64,000 nucleotides of DNA from Lentimonas sp. CC4 (GCF_902728235.1 NZ_CACVBO010000001.1:3248001-3312000), one strand, 5' to 3'; counted from the first letter of the stretch, positions 43,052 to 50,756 are shown. Notes: generated from the letters alone by a model not told the origin. Made by a program: numbers and translations.

Positions 43052-43849
43052 ATGCCCGATGCCCCCGCAGACCGCCAGCCAGCTAACCGCCGACTGCGGG
43101 CCAGCGGTGGCTATCGGCGCTTGCGTAGCTTTCAGACCACGACGCTCATCTACGACGGCACCGTCAGCTTTTGTCGCCGCTTCGTGAGCGGCTACAGCCG
43201 CACCCAAGACCAGATGATCCAGGCCGCCCGCAGTGGACGGCAAAACATCGCCGAAGGCAACCGCGTCGGCGCAGTCAGCTCCAAGTCAGAGCTCAAACTC
43301 ACCAATGTCGCCCGCGCCAGCCTCGAAGAGCTACTGCTCGATTTCGAAGACTACCTGCGCCAAAACAAACTACCACTCTGGGATCCCAATGGCAGCCAAG
43401 CCAAGAAAGTGCGCGCGCTCGGCAGCCAGATCCGCAAGGCCCCCGAAGGTGCTCCCCTGCACGACCCGCAAGACACCGGCGATCGCGCCCGCGTCGCACT
43501 CTACGCTCCCGCACTCGAACACGAAGACCCCGCCGTGATCGCCAACAGCCTAATTTGCCTGATTCACCAGGCCAACTACCTGCTCGACCAGCAACTGATA
43601 AGTTTAGAGCAAACTTTCATCGAAGGCGGCGGCTTCTCCGAGCAGCTTGCTGCTGCCCGAATCCAACAGCGTCGCAAAAACGATCAGTCCGATCCGTCCA
43701 ATCAGACCGATCAAAGCCAGATCCCCAAGTGCCCCCAATGCGGCGAACTCATGGCACTCCGCACCGCTCGCCAAGGCAAAAACGACGGCAGCCAATTCTG
43801 GGGCTGCACCGCCTACCCCAATTGCAAAGGCACCGTGCCGATCAAATAA
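43052..43849 (+). CDS. Four-helix-bundle suffix / topoisomerase-type zinc-finger protein
   Basis: A 265-residue protein. Residues of about 25-205 form a four-helix bundle of the S23-like 'suffix' family (SFCRRFVSGYSRTQDQMIQAA, RSGRQNIAEGNRVGA, ARASLEELLLDFEDYL). Residues of about 225-265 form a C4 zinc finger of the topoisomerase type (CPQCGELM ... FWGCTAYPNCKGTVP). The linker between (RRKNDQSDPSNQTDQSQ) is coded by a repeat array. Such proteins may bind nucleic acid; no role is established. The frame opens at 42926, but that part is repeat; Met 43052 is used. After the stop the frame continues as a gene relic. Confidence 0.8.
   Translation: MPDAPADRQPANRRLRASGGYRRLRSFQTTTLIYDGTVSFCRRFVSGYSRTQDQMIQAARSGRQNIAEGNRVGAVSSKSELKLTNVARASLEELLLDFEDYLRQNKLPLWDPNGSQAKKVRALGSQIRKAPEGAPLHDPQDTGDRARVALYAPALEHEDPAVIANSLICLIHQANYLLDQQLISLEQTFIEGGGFSEQLAAARIQQRRKNDQSDPSNQTDQSQIPKCPQCGELMALRTARQGKNDGSQFWGCTAYPNCKGTVPIK
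43680..43720 (+). repeat. GATCCGACC-word array in the four-helix gene linker
   Basis: ACGATCAGTCCGATCCGTCC and CAATCAGACCGATC words, translated in frame between the helical bundle and the zinc finger. Same family as 42974-43034. Confidence 0.8.
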
Positions 43850-44060
43850 AAAGAGCCCACCCTGCCCAACACCCAAGATCCGACCGATCATACTGATTCG
43901 TCCGATCCAACCGACCAAGTAAACGACCATGTAAGCGACCAAGTAAAACGCCTCATCAAAGCAATCGGATCAAAGGATCAAACCAGCTCCAAGTTGATGA
44001 AAGCCCTCAAGCTCACCCACGCCCCCGCCTTCCGCAAAAACTACTTACCCCCCAGACGGT
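43850..44060 (+). pseudogene. Relic of a Fic/RecG-type winged-helix C-terminus
   Basis: Directly after the TAA at 43847-43849, and in the same frame, the sequence stays open through a third GATCCGACC array (43877-43925) into a stretch reading VKRLIKAIGSKDQTSSKLMK, then ALKLTHAPAFRKNYLPP. That pattern resembles the C-terminal winged helix of Fic-like and RecG-like ATP-binding proteins ('L...L....L...LM..L.L.HR.TFR.NYL.P'). No start codon of its own is seen and it then drifts into the antitoxin region. I read it as the tail of a decayed gene, or as a lost extension of the four-helix protein. Confidence 0.45.
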
Positions 44061-44140
44061 TTAGCAATCAGCAGCATCGCCCCATTTCTCACACTGGATC
44101 CAATCTTGCTAAAACAGCTGAGACACTCCATCCTTTCACA

Positions 44141-44326
44141 ATGACCACCAAGCAACAAGTAATCGAGCACCTCGAGCGTCTGCCCGAGACGGCATCGCTT
44201 GCAGATTTCAAGCAAGAGCTTGAGATCATGACTGCGATCCAAGAAGGCCAAAATGACGTGGCTGAAGGTAAGGTTAAAAGCGTCGATGAAGCTAAAGCCG
44301 AGCTCGACTCATGGTTTACCAAGTAA
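44141..44326 (+). CDS. Antitoxin of a ParE/RelE-type pair
   Basis: A 61-residue acidic, helical protein (MTTKQQVIEHLERLPETASL, then KQELEIMTAIQEGQNDVAEG and the ending KAELDSWFTK). This is the typical short antitoxin that lies directly upstream of RelE/ParE toxins, with an N-terminal dimer helix and a C-terminal toxin-binding segment. The open frame begins upstream at 43994, but that part is a gene relic. Its end overlaps the toxin start by 16 bp, giving coupled translation. Confidence 0.75.
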   Translation: MTTKQQVIEHLERLPETASLADFKQELEIMTAIQEGQNDVAEGKVKSVDEAKAELDSWFTK

Positions 44327-44607
44327 TCTTGTCGAATCGATCTATCGACGACCTAAAAGGTATTTGCGAATACATTGCGGCAGAGAATGCAGAAGCCGCT
44401 CAAAAACTCGGACATGCACTTCTGAATCAGATTCAAGCTCTAAACGAGCTCCCTCGTCGTGGCCGAATCTACGACGCATCCGACTCAGTTACGATCTATG
44501 AAATCCCGATGAAAGGCTATCGTGCCTTCTATCAGATAAACGAGTCGGCCAAGCAAATTCAAGTCCTTCACATTCGTCACGCGGCACGTTCAGAACCAAA
44601 ATTATAA
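44311..44607 (+). CDS. ParE/RelE-family toxin
   Basis: A 98-residue protein of the RelE/ParE superfamily: an N-terminal strand and helix (VILSNRSIDDLKGICEYIAA), a long helix pair (LGHALLNQIQALNELP), GRIYDASD and the C-terminal strands VTIYEIPMKGYRAFYQI and IQVLHIRHAARSE. The family inhibits gyrase (ParE) or cleaves mRNA (RelE); the residues here do not settle which. It overlaps the antitoxin by 16 bp. Function as an addiction or phage-defence module is inferred. Confidence 0.85.
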   Translation: MVYQVILSNRSIDDLKGICEYIAAENAEAAQKLGHALLNQIQALNELPRRGRIYDASDSVTIYEIPMKGYRAFYQINESAKQIQVLHIRHAARSEPKL

Positions 44608-44727
44608 CTCGCGACCACCCCAAAAACGCTCGACCGTTACACTCAGACGCGGCAAGCTGGCCTCAAACCATGGATCGACCCACTAAATCGTTAAGTTTAC
44701 AACCACAAAACACTGCCGCGCCACGGC

Positions 44728-44752
44728 AAATTGCAAACATAACGACATGACC
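44728..44752 (+). repeat. RAYT 3'-end repeat, copy 1
   Basis: A 25 bp sequence whose core CATAACGACATGACC recurs inverted at 46310-46334 and, interrupted, at 47524-47541. In one frame it reads IANITT-stop, the same as the end of the transposase relic at 47274-47546. Confidence 0.7.
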
Positions 44753-44791
44753 CCATGTTCAGCCCAAAGCCCTCGAATCGACCGACACCTC

Positions 44792-46054
44792 TCAACTACC
44801 TTCAGCATTCTGAGCCTTAAAACACGAATCTAAACGCGGAAGTTCATTGGCGATTAATTGAACAACCTCCTTTAAACTTGGGTCTTTCAATCGCCTGCCA
44901 ACCCAATCGAGAATTTTCTTAGCGATTACATCCGCATCAAGAACATCTTCTTCAAACGATATTTTAATTTTCTCTGAATACAAAGTAACCCAAGTCTTGG
45001 GACGCACCTTACCAATCTTCACAACTCGTTTAAACGGAGCTTGATGAGCTCTCGTCCACAAGGGTTCAATCCATTCATCTGGGCAACGACCAGCAACAAC
45101 AGTCAAATAAACAGCAGACTTACCTGATAGGTTGATTTCCATCAGAATTGAGTGATTTACGTCCCCCCAATTATTACCGTGTTGATTACCTGCCTGATCC
45201 CAATTTTTGGGCAGAAAACGGACATAGGATTTAGTGCAATGTGACATCTGAATACCTAAAACATCTGCATTCCTACCAATGTGTTCTCTGATTGAATCAG
45301 AGGCCAACTTTAGGTTATCGGGGCGTTGCTCGTAAATAATATCAAAGGCGCGCTTATGTTTTTTATAAATCTGTTGCGCTAGACGTGCGATGTCGGACTC
45401 GTTCATAAATTTTTCTTCAATCAAGCGGAGATAATTATCGATAAGCACCTTAGGCTCATCACCAATAGAAAAGGTGCGAGCATTCACCGCGCTCTTGAGG
45501 CACTGGTGCACCTGCTCGTAGGAAGCTTGAATATAGCGATCATCTTTTGGCACTTCTTGGTCTTTAGTCAGGAAGATATAAACCTTCCTTCGACAGTGAG
45601 GGAACTCAGCCTCAACTACCGCATGATAACGCTGTAGTTGATCTGAATGCTGCTTTGAATTGATCTTATTCTCGATGCAAACAACCCACTCCTCTCCGCT
45701 TTGCATCGTCAGAATCAACAGTAAATCAATATGCTTCCACTCTCGACGGACTTCGACATTTACAAGTGCCCAAGTATCAACATCGATAGGCTCAAGACTT
45801 AAACTATGCTCTGACTCATATAAAATACGCATCAACCATCCCTGTAAAAACGAGCCTGCTAATCCATGGGATTCAGTGGGATCGAGCAACCAAGCAAGAA
45901 CATTAGAATGCCGTATTTCGCCATGTTCAAACTTAAGCACCTGAAACAGATTGAAGCCACCAAGCAATGCCTCTAGCTGGATCAATTCGGGACAATTAAC
46001 GATTAGCTCATTAAGGGCGTTATAGTCATGTTCTAGTTCAGTCGCTGATATCAT
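44792..46054 (-). CDS. PD-(D/E)XK nuclease family protein
   Basis: A 420-residue protein. The N-terminal third holds a PD-(D/E)XK-type core: HSNVLAWLLDP, EWKHIDLLLIL (Asp) and VVCIENKINSKQHSDQL (Glu-x-Lys), matching the PDDEXK_4 family. The C-terminal half is an extension with aromatic strands (YVRFLPKNWDQAG, SAVYLTVVAG). Proteins of this type are often stand-alone genes in defence islands, but their target is unknown. The gene is bounded by inverted copies of a 25 bp repeat (44728 and 46310) and has lower GC than its neighbours, consistent with transfer. Confidence 0.75.
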   Translation of the reverse strand: MISATELEHDYNALNELIVNCPELIQLEALLGGFNLFQVLKFEHGEIRHSNVLAWLLDPTESHGLAGSFLQGWLMRILYESEHSLSLEPIDVDTWALVNVEVRREWKHIDLLLILTMQSGEEWVVCIENKINSKQHSDQLQRYHAVVEAEFPHCRRKVYIFLTKDQEVPKDDRYIQASYEQVHQCLKSAVNARTFSIGDEPKVLIDNYLRLIEEKFMNESDIARLAQQIYKKHKRAFDIIYEQRPDNLKLASDSIREHIGRNADVLGIQMSHCTKSYVRFLPKNWDQAGNQHGNNWGDVNHSILMEINLSGKSAVYLTVVAGRCPDEWIEPLWTRAHQAPFKRVVKIGKVRPKTWVTLYSEKIKISFEEDVLDADVIAKKILDWVGRRLKDPSLKEVVQLIANELPRLDSCFKAQNAEGS

Positions 46055-46136
46055 GTGGATGCTGAACTATGAATACGTTCAACTATGTTTCGCAATTATT
46101 TTCTGACCGACAGAGACCAGAAAAGGGGTCATGTCG

Positions 46137-46308
46137 GAATGGCACTAACTTAAGGATATTTTATGGAATGACTGGGACCGGCTGCTTCAGCTGCCGACGA
46201 TGAATAAGTTACTCGAAATCAATAAACTAGCCACGAAGAGGGCAGCTAAAGCAGCCTATCCCATTGAGCCAACAAAGTTCAGAAAAACAGCTTAAGTTAG
46301 TGCCATTC
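46137..46308. mobile_element. MITE-like element 1 with 18 bp terminal inverted repeats
   Basis: Perfect inverted ends GAATGGCACTAACTTAAG (46137-46154) and its complement (46291-46308) bound 172 bp. It is flanked by an 11 bp direct repeat GGGTCATGTCG, left at 46126-46136 and right at 46309-46319, which looks like a target duplication inside RAYT-end copy 2. The inside stays open for 48 codons (LKDILWNDWDRLLQLPTM at the start, ending FRKTA), perhaps a transposase relic. Confidence 0.75.
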
Positions 46309-46309
46309 G

Positions 46310-46334
46310 GGTCATGTCGTTATGTTTGCAATTT
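46310..46334 (-). repeat. RAYT 3'-end repeat, copy 2 (inverted)
   Basis: Exact reverse complement of 44728-44752 over 25 bp. Together the two copies enclose the nuclease gene. Element 1 is inserted next to it. Confidence 0.75.
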
Positions 46335-46452
46335 GACATAATTTACATTGTAAGCAGCCCCCTTTCGAGGGTTTGGTTGCGTTGGCGACTGACTCTGGCG
46401 GGACAGACAAAATGTCTGTTTCACTTTGGCTTGGCAGTTCGATTCGCACCTG

Positions 46453-46872
46453 CTACAACACATGCAAAGCAGCCTCACCGCCAGTGAGTAAACAGGGAGA
46501 GATCCGTTTATCGAGCGTCGCTAACTTGCCTCGTTTCGCAACCGCGCTGGCTAATAGATAGTAATCTGTAAGGTGTTTTGATATGGGCAATTCAGGATAA
46601 CGATCGAGTGTTCGCATTGAGACGGCATCTGGCCAGAATTGATGTCCCGGCTGGGCACAAAGTGCCACCAGCAGATCACGGGCGGCATCGGCGGATTGCG
46701 CACCATTGGGATAATTGATGTGCCCCAGAATCCGAATAAAACCGTTCTCCGTAATCGGACACGTTGCCCATCCATTGATATGATGCTCCCGAAACCAATC
46801 CGCCACGGTTTCGTGGTGGACGTGGTTTGTATCCACCAACGCGATCAGCACATTGACATCCAGCAGATACAT
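46453..46872 (-). CDS. VapC-type PIN-domain toxin
   Basis: A 139-residue PIN-domain protein. The first acidic residue is in LLDVNVLIALVD, then TENGFIRIL, and the later acidic pair is around HLTDYYLLASAV and GKLATLDKRI. This matches the TA-system VapC family, an Mg-dependent RNase that usually cuts tRNA. The start ATG lies directly after the stop of the antitoxin gene, with no gap. It should be kept inactive by the RHH antitoxin upstream. Confidence 0.87.
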   Translation of the reverse strand: MYLLDVNVLIALVDTNHVHHETVADWFREHHINGWATCPITENGFIRILGHINYPNGAQSADAARDLLVALCAQPGHQFWPDAVSMRTLDRYPELPISKHLTDYYLLASAVAKRGKLATLDKRISPCLLTGGEAALHVL

Positions 46873-47139
46873 TTAAATGCCTTCCTCATCCATCAGGTCA
46901 TACACCATCTCGGAAGTCATTTGCTTTCCTCCGCTACTTTTTAAATACGGCATACCACGCTCATTGACTTCGTAACAGCACTCAGCGTCACTACGTCCGT
47001 AGCCCACTGGCTCAATTTCGCGGCGCAGGGCATGCTCGACTACCGCCTTCAATGTCATCCGGCGTCTGGCTGCAGTCGCCTTAGCCGCGATCAGCAAGGA
47101 ATCATCAATATCCATAGTCGTCTTCATAATGTGGGTCAT
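46873..47139 (-). CDS. VapB-type ribbon-helix-helix antitoxin
   Basis: An antitoxin of about 88 residues: MKTTMDIDDSLLIAAKATAA with the ribbon strand and first helix, then RRRMTLKAVVEHALRREI as the second helix, followed by an acidic toxin-binding tail ending LMDEEGI. Start may be Met at 47139 (MTHIMKTT) or 47127 (MKTTMD); the longer frame to 47232 is not family-like. Its stop touches the VapC start. The operon is probably autoregulated by the pair binding its own promoter. Confidence 0.8.
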   Translation of the reverse strand: MTHIMKTTMDIDDSLLIAAKATAARRRMTLKAVVEHALRREIEPVGYGRSDAECCYEVNERGMPYLKSSGGKQMTSEMVYDLMDEEGI

Positions 47140-47273
47140 AGTATGGGTATATGGGCAATAGTCAACAAAAGCCCTGAAACTGAACCGTTCATAAGTGGAT
47201 TGAACCATCGAACAGAAACAACCAGAAGGCAAAGAACTCCCAGCCGACTGTCACCGGACAGACATCACCGTAG

Positions 47274-47546
47274 CCAACGGTTATCCAGCAACTGGCGCTC
47301 GAACAATGCATGGAAGCGCTCAATAAAATGTCTAATGATGTGGCAACGGATATTAAGTCAGCGGATTGGAAAATCCTGATCGCTGCTGTCTTGAAGTATA
47401 AAACCAGCGCCACGAATATGTGGATCGCAGATCAGCTGAATATGGGAGTCCCCCACGCAGTCAGCCGCTACACAAGCACCTTCAAGCAGAATGGAACAGA
47501 CCATGAGACACCCTTCCAAGAGCTAATTGCAAACATAACGAGTTGA
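47274..47546 (+). pseudogene. 3' relic of a RAYT (Y1-type REP-associated transposase)
   Basis: An open frame from just after a TAG at 47271 to TGA 47544-47546. It codes a basic helical segment (SADWKILIAAVLKYKTSATN, then MWIADQLNMGVPHAVSRYTS) and ends IANITS. The 'W...A..L......WIA..L.MG....VSRY' pattern is that of the C-terminal domain of REP-associated tyrosine transposases. The catalytic N-terminal HUH and Tyr motifs are missing, so this is a remnant. Its last codons coincide with the 25 bp repeat found at 44728 and 46310. Confidence 0.6.
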
Positions 47547-47549
47547 GCT

Positions 47550-47663
47550 GAATGGCACGAACTTCAGTAAAGTAGAAGCGGCTTCCAGCCGCTTAACTCT
47601 GTATGAAAGCGGCTGGAAGCACGCTTCTACTCTCGTCAACGATCCTTCAGTTCGTGGCATTCC
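47550..47663. mobile_element. MITE-like element 2 carrying a GTAG-headed REPIN
   Basis: The ends GAATGGCACGAACTTCAG (47550-47567) and a diverged inverse (47644-47663) enclose a REPIN. Its left REP is GTAGAAGCGGCTTCCAGCCG (47572-47594) and its right is the inverse ending CTTCTAC (47607-47630). The termini match element 1 at 16 of 18 bases, and it too interrupts a RAYT-end sequence. Confidence 0.75.
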
Positions 47664-47752
47664 AACATGACCTTTTTATTAAAGTCCAACCCAATGAATT
47701 GCTTCTAGCTTGTCACTACGGATAGATTCTACCAGAGATAGGGGCAAAAATT

Positions 47753-48490
47753 ATGAAGCTATCTGCCTACACTTTCATAGCTCTCCTTATCACGGTAATT
47801 TCGGCATCTGCTCTCAATGAAAAGCCTGAAGGCGAGGTGAAGCGCTACAAGATCACGCTAGAGCCAATGAAGTCCAACGCCGCAAGCGCTAGCGAAGTTG
47901 AGATCCCGCAAAATGAAGCGCTCATTGACCAAGATGCTAACGATGATATCGAAGCAGCGCCTGAGAAAGCTCAAGAAGACAAATCAAAGTGGTGGAAGCT
48001 ATGGGGTAACGAAGAGGCCGAACGCAAGGAAGCTGACAAAGCACCCGAGGTCGGACAGCAAAAACGCGAAGAACAGAACCGCAAGTGGTGGAAGCCGTGG
48101 AGCCAAGATGCCCCCCTGCCCGATGAAGCTGAAAAAGAAATTGTAACGGTTCAGGAAAAGCCTGAAGCGAATAGCCGCAAGTGGTGGAAGCCGTGGAGCC
48201 AAGATGCCCCCCTGCCCGATGAAGCTGAAAAAGAAATTGTAACGGTCAAGGAAAAGCCTGAAGCGAATAGCCGCAAGTGGTGGAAGCCGTGGAGCGCAAA
48301 CGTGACAGAGCCCAATGAAATTGCGGAACAGGCCGAAGTCACCAAGGAACCCACTCAAGAAGCGACTGATAGTTGGTGGAAGCCATGGGGCAAGAAAGAC
48401 GCGGCAAAGGAGGAAGCCGACAAAGCCCCCGAAACGATCAAGGCACCGAGCGAAGCGAACACCAATAAATGGTGGAAGCCCTGGAACTAA
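47753..48490 (+). CDS. Exported WWKPW-repeat protein, 32-residue period
   Basis: A 245-residue protein with a signal peptide (residues 1-20, ends ISASA). Six copies of WWK(L/P)W begin at residues 80, 112, 144, 176, 208 and 240, exactly 32 apart, and the last one is the C-terminus. Between them are highly charged Lys/Glu linkers. Two units (111-174) are almost identical in DNA (96 bp unit), a recent duplication; the others have diverged but kept the spacing. No family recognised. Aromatic motifs in a charged, probably disordered chain suggest binding to a membrane, peptidoglycan or polysaccharide. Confidence 0.75.
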   Translation: MKLSAYTFIALLITVISASALNEKPEGEVKRYKITLEPMKSNAASASEVEIPQNEALIDQDANDDIEAAPEKAQEDKSKWWKLWGNEEAERKEADKAPEVGQQKREEQNRKWWKPWSQDAPLPDEAEKEIVTVQEKPEANSRKWWKPWSQDAPLPDEAEKEIVTVKEKPEANSRKWWKPWSANVTEPNEIAEQAEVTKEPTQEATDSWWKPWGKKDAAKEEADKAPETIKAPSEANTNKWWKPWN

Positions 48491-48756
48491 TTTCAGCACG
48501 GCAATCCACGTATTCTAACATTTTTAAAGGCAAAAAAGGGGCAAACCCTCATATGAAGATTCTACGCTTGAAATTGGGGCGTGGCCCTGTGCCTACAGCT
48601 GCAAGTGTGTCACAGGTCTTGGGAACAAGAAAATTGGGACTGTCGCTGATTAAGGTCGGTCGTAGGCTTGACCTTTGTCGCCTTTCTGGTGCTCATGTCC
48701 TCTTTGGACATTCAAAAGTTCGGATTCACTTTTATTAGATAAAACAGTCTCAAAAT

Positions 48757-49596
48757 ATGTATTCACTTCTCATTTCAGCGCTGGTCGCACTCGCAGTGGC
48801 TAGTGCCTCAATCGCTTCGCAGTTTAGCACGGGGACAACGGTCTTCTTTAGCCTAGTTGGATTTACTGGCACGTTTTTCTTGGTCGGATTCTTGGTTCGG
48901 AAAAAGATGTCCAAGGCTCAAGGTGTGCTTCAGGAAAGTATGGAAGCCGCTCAGAGGCGCATGCAGCGGAAGGTGCAGCAATTCCAGAACAAGCCCGGCG
49001 GCAACATTAAGCAGATACAAAGCCAGCTCGAAATGGATCAAAAGGCCATGTGCAAGCAAGGCTTAGAGCTCACCAAGGGACTCGAACCCTTCCGGAACTG
49101 GTCCTTGCTCACGGGACGCCAGATTGCGACCATGCGCCTACAGTTTAACTACCAGCTCAAGGAGTTCGACAAGGTGGACGAGATTCTTGCCACCTGCGGA
49201 TTCTTAAGGGGCCCGATGATGATGGAACCCATGGCGGTGGCCATGCGGATGGCGCGCTGTTACAAGAACGATGATTTGGCGGGCGCGAAAAAGGTCTTCA
49301 AGCGCAAGATACTGTGGTTTCGCGGCGACCGCGGCACGTTGCTTTACGGCTTGATGTCGTGGATCTACGTGAAGGCAGGCAAGCCTGATGAAGCCCGTCA
49401 GGTCTTGTTGAAAGCCAAGGAAGCCACTGGAGTCGAGACCTTCACTAAGAACTGGGATCACCTCACCAATGACCGTGCAAAGAGTTTCTCCAATGCAGGA
49501 TTGGGGGACGAATGGTATAGCCTCCACTTGGAGAACCCGCCGATGGTTAAGCAGCAGCGCAAGCGCGGCAATGGACGTAATCCGCGGGGCTTCTAG
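48757..49596 (+). CDS. Two-helix membrane protein with TPR-like region
   Basis: A 279-residue protein. Two hydrophobic helices (about 4-22 and 27-48) are followed by a basic, Gln-rich coiled region (about 52-100). A helical repeat-like part follows (FNYQLKEFDKVDEILATCG, MRMARCYKNDDLAGAKKVFK, YGLMSWIYVKAGKPDEARQV), similar to tetratricopeptide repeats. It should be anchored with the helical part in the cytoplasm. The tail is very basic (KQQRKRGNGRNPRGF). No named family. It follows the WWKPW gene by 266 bp in the same direction. Confidence 0.65.
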   Translation: MYSLLISALVALAVASASIASQFSTGTTVFFSLVGFTGTFFLVGFLVRKKMSKAQGVLQESMEAAQRRMQRKVQQFQNKPGGNIKQIQSQLEMDQKAMCKQGLELTKGLEPFRNWSLLTGRQIATMRLQFNYQLKEFDKVDEILATCGFLRGPMMMEPMAVAMRMARCYKNDDLAGAKKVFKRKILWFRGDRGTLLYGLMSWIYVKAGKPDEARQVLLKAKEATGVETFTKNWDHLTNDRAKSFSNAGLGDEWYSLHLENPPMVKQQRKRGNGRNPRGF

Positions 49597-49668
49597 AGCG
49601 CTTCGTCCCCTTCGGGGGCAAACGAACTGTTCGACTAGCTCACCTGCTACCGCCCAAAAGGAAAAGGA

Positions 49669-50520
49669 TTATTCTGCGTCGCTCTGCTCCAGAGCCTTGA
49701 GAATGGTTTCGGCCACCTGATCGCCCTGCGCGTTGCTACCAGTCTTGTTGTAATGAACATTACCGGGTTCGCTCCACCACTTGGGTTGATTGGGCTTTGT
49801 GAGCGTGAATAGATCGTTGATGATGACCTCGGGATAGTCCGCCAACACTTCGAGCGCTGCTTCATTGTATTTTTTGGAATCACCCGCGATTCTTGTAGGA
49901 TTGAAGGCTCCTTCCGGCACAGGAGTGGTCGTCGCGAAGATGAGCTTCGCATCAGGTGCGAGTTCCTGCAAATAGGCCAAGATGCTTCTCAGGTTTTTCT
50001 TATAGTCCTCGATCGACGTCCTCGACTCAGGCTCGCTGCCATTGTCGGTAGGTTCTATTACAGTGAGATCGTGCAAGCCTACGTTGAAATGAATGACGTC
50101 CCACTGGAACGTCCAAGGCTGATCTAGCGTCACGTCGCGCATGACATCGTGCATTTGCGTCATCGCAGGAATAAGAACAGTGGAGTTCCCTCCGTTTTTA
50201 TACAAACGATACACATTCGCCTGAACTCCGATATTCTTACGCACTCGCTGAGTGTATCCGATTGAGATCGAATCACCGTAAATCAAGACATTGGGCAGAT
50301 CCGGGGCATTTTCCACATAAGCAAACTCCGGTCGCTTCGCGAATCGACCAGCCAATTTCGCCCACTGCCCTTTCGCGGATACCACGTTATCCGTATCTGC
50401 CTTCATGGCAGAACGCTTCGTCAACGCAGCGGAATGGCTCTCCTGCGCATGTGCCAACTGAAAGCCCCCCAACATCAGGGTCAGTAAAAGGATCACTTGT
50501 TTATCAAAAATATTTTTCAT
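49669..50520 (-). CDS. Exported SGNH/GDSL hydrolase
   Basis: A 283-residue protein with a signal peptide (residues 1-25, ends LAHA). Block I is VLIYGDSISIGY (nucleophile Ser about 84), the Asn block is VIHFNVGLHDL, and block V is VHYNKTGSNAQG (catalytic His). These match the SGNH hydrolases found with polysaccharide-degrading systems, which remove acetyl or acyl groups from sugars. Substrate unknown. The gene is monocistronic and diverges from the thiamine-binding gene. A short GC-rich hairpin (CCCCTTCGGGGG, 49608-49619) lies 50 bp past its end. Confidence 0.83.
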   Translation of the reverse strand: MKNIFDKQVILLLTLMLGGFQLAHAQESHSAALTKRSAMKADTDNVVSAKGQWAKLAGRFAKRPEFAYVENAPDLPNVLIYGDSISIGYTQRVRKNIGVQANVYRLYKNGGNSTVLIPAMTQMHDVMRDVTLDQPWTFQWDVIHFNVGLHDLTVIEPTDNGSEPESRTSIEDYKKNLRSILAYLQELAPDAKLIFATTTPVPEGAFNPTRIAGDSKKYNEAALEVLADYPEVIINDLFTLTKPNQPKWWSEPGNVHYNKTGSNAQGDQVAETILKALEQSDAE

Positions 50521-50756
50521 AGTATCTTGTTTTTCAGCCAGAAATAAAAAGGTGTAAAGGTGGCAAAGACAACAGTCCGACTAGCTCATATCAGGAAAAT
50601 TAAGATCCGCCAAAGAGAGCTCTGAGGCTTGGCCCCACAGACCTACTGAAGTCCCTTGAGCAAGACAACTTTTATAGGTGCCCACATTACGGCCTTGGCG
50701 CACAACAACCTTCATATAACTATCCCCCCTTTTTCAATCGCTCAGAACATAAACAC

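Larger units (their letters stand above)
46055..46452. other. Mobile-element debris between nuclease and VapC
   Basis: Gene-free apart from an element-internal open frame. It contains the MITE-like element at 46137-46308, RAYT-end copy 2 at 46310-46334, and a small hairpin at 46403-46419 (ACAGAC / AAAAT / GTCTGT) related to the REP family 1 core. Confidence 0.6.
47140..47752. other. Accessory intergenic region with transposase relic and MITE 2
   Basis: Holds the RAYT relic (47274-47546), MITE-like element 2 (47550-47663) and about 90 bp of AT-rich leader before the WWKPW gene. I see no intact gene. Confidence 0.6.

Noticed and set aside
44728-46334. CATAAC/GTTATG heptamers at the ends of a gene cassette suggested integron attC sites.
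   Set aside because: No integrase is in the window, no attC-type double-hairpin with paired boxes can be built, and the sequence is better explained as the 3' end of a RAYT gene.
48553-48738. A 61-codon frame (MKILRLKLGRG start) between the WWKPW and two-helix genes.
   Set aside because: Basic, low-complexity composition with no recognised pattern; could be real, but I cannot support it.
50521-50756. Possible TPP riboswitch before the thiamine-binding gene.
   Set aside because: The conserved CUGAGA and the second-arm motif of the TPP aptamer are not present.
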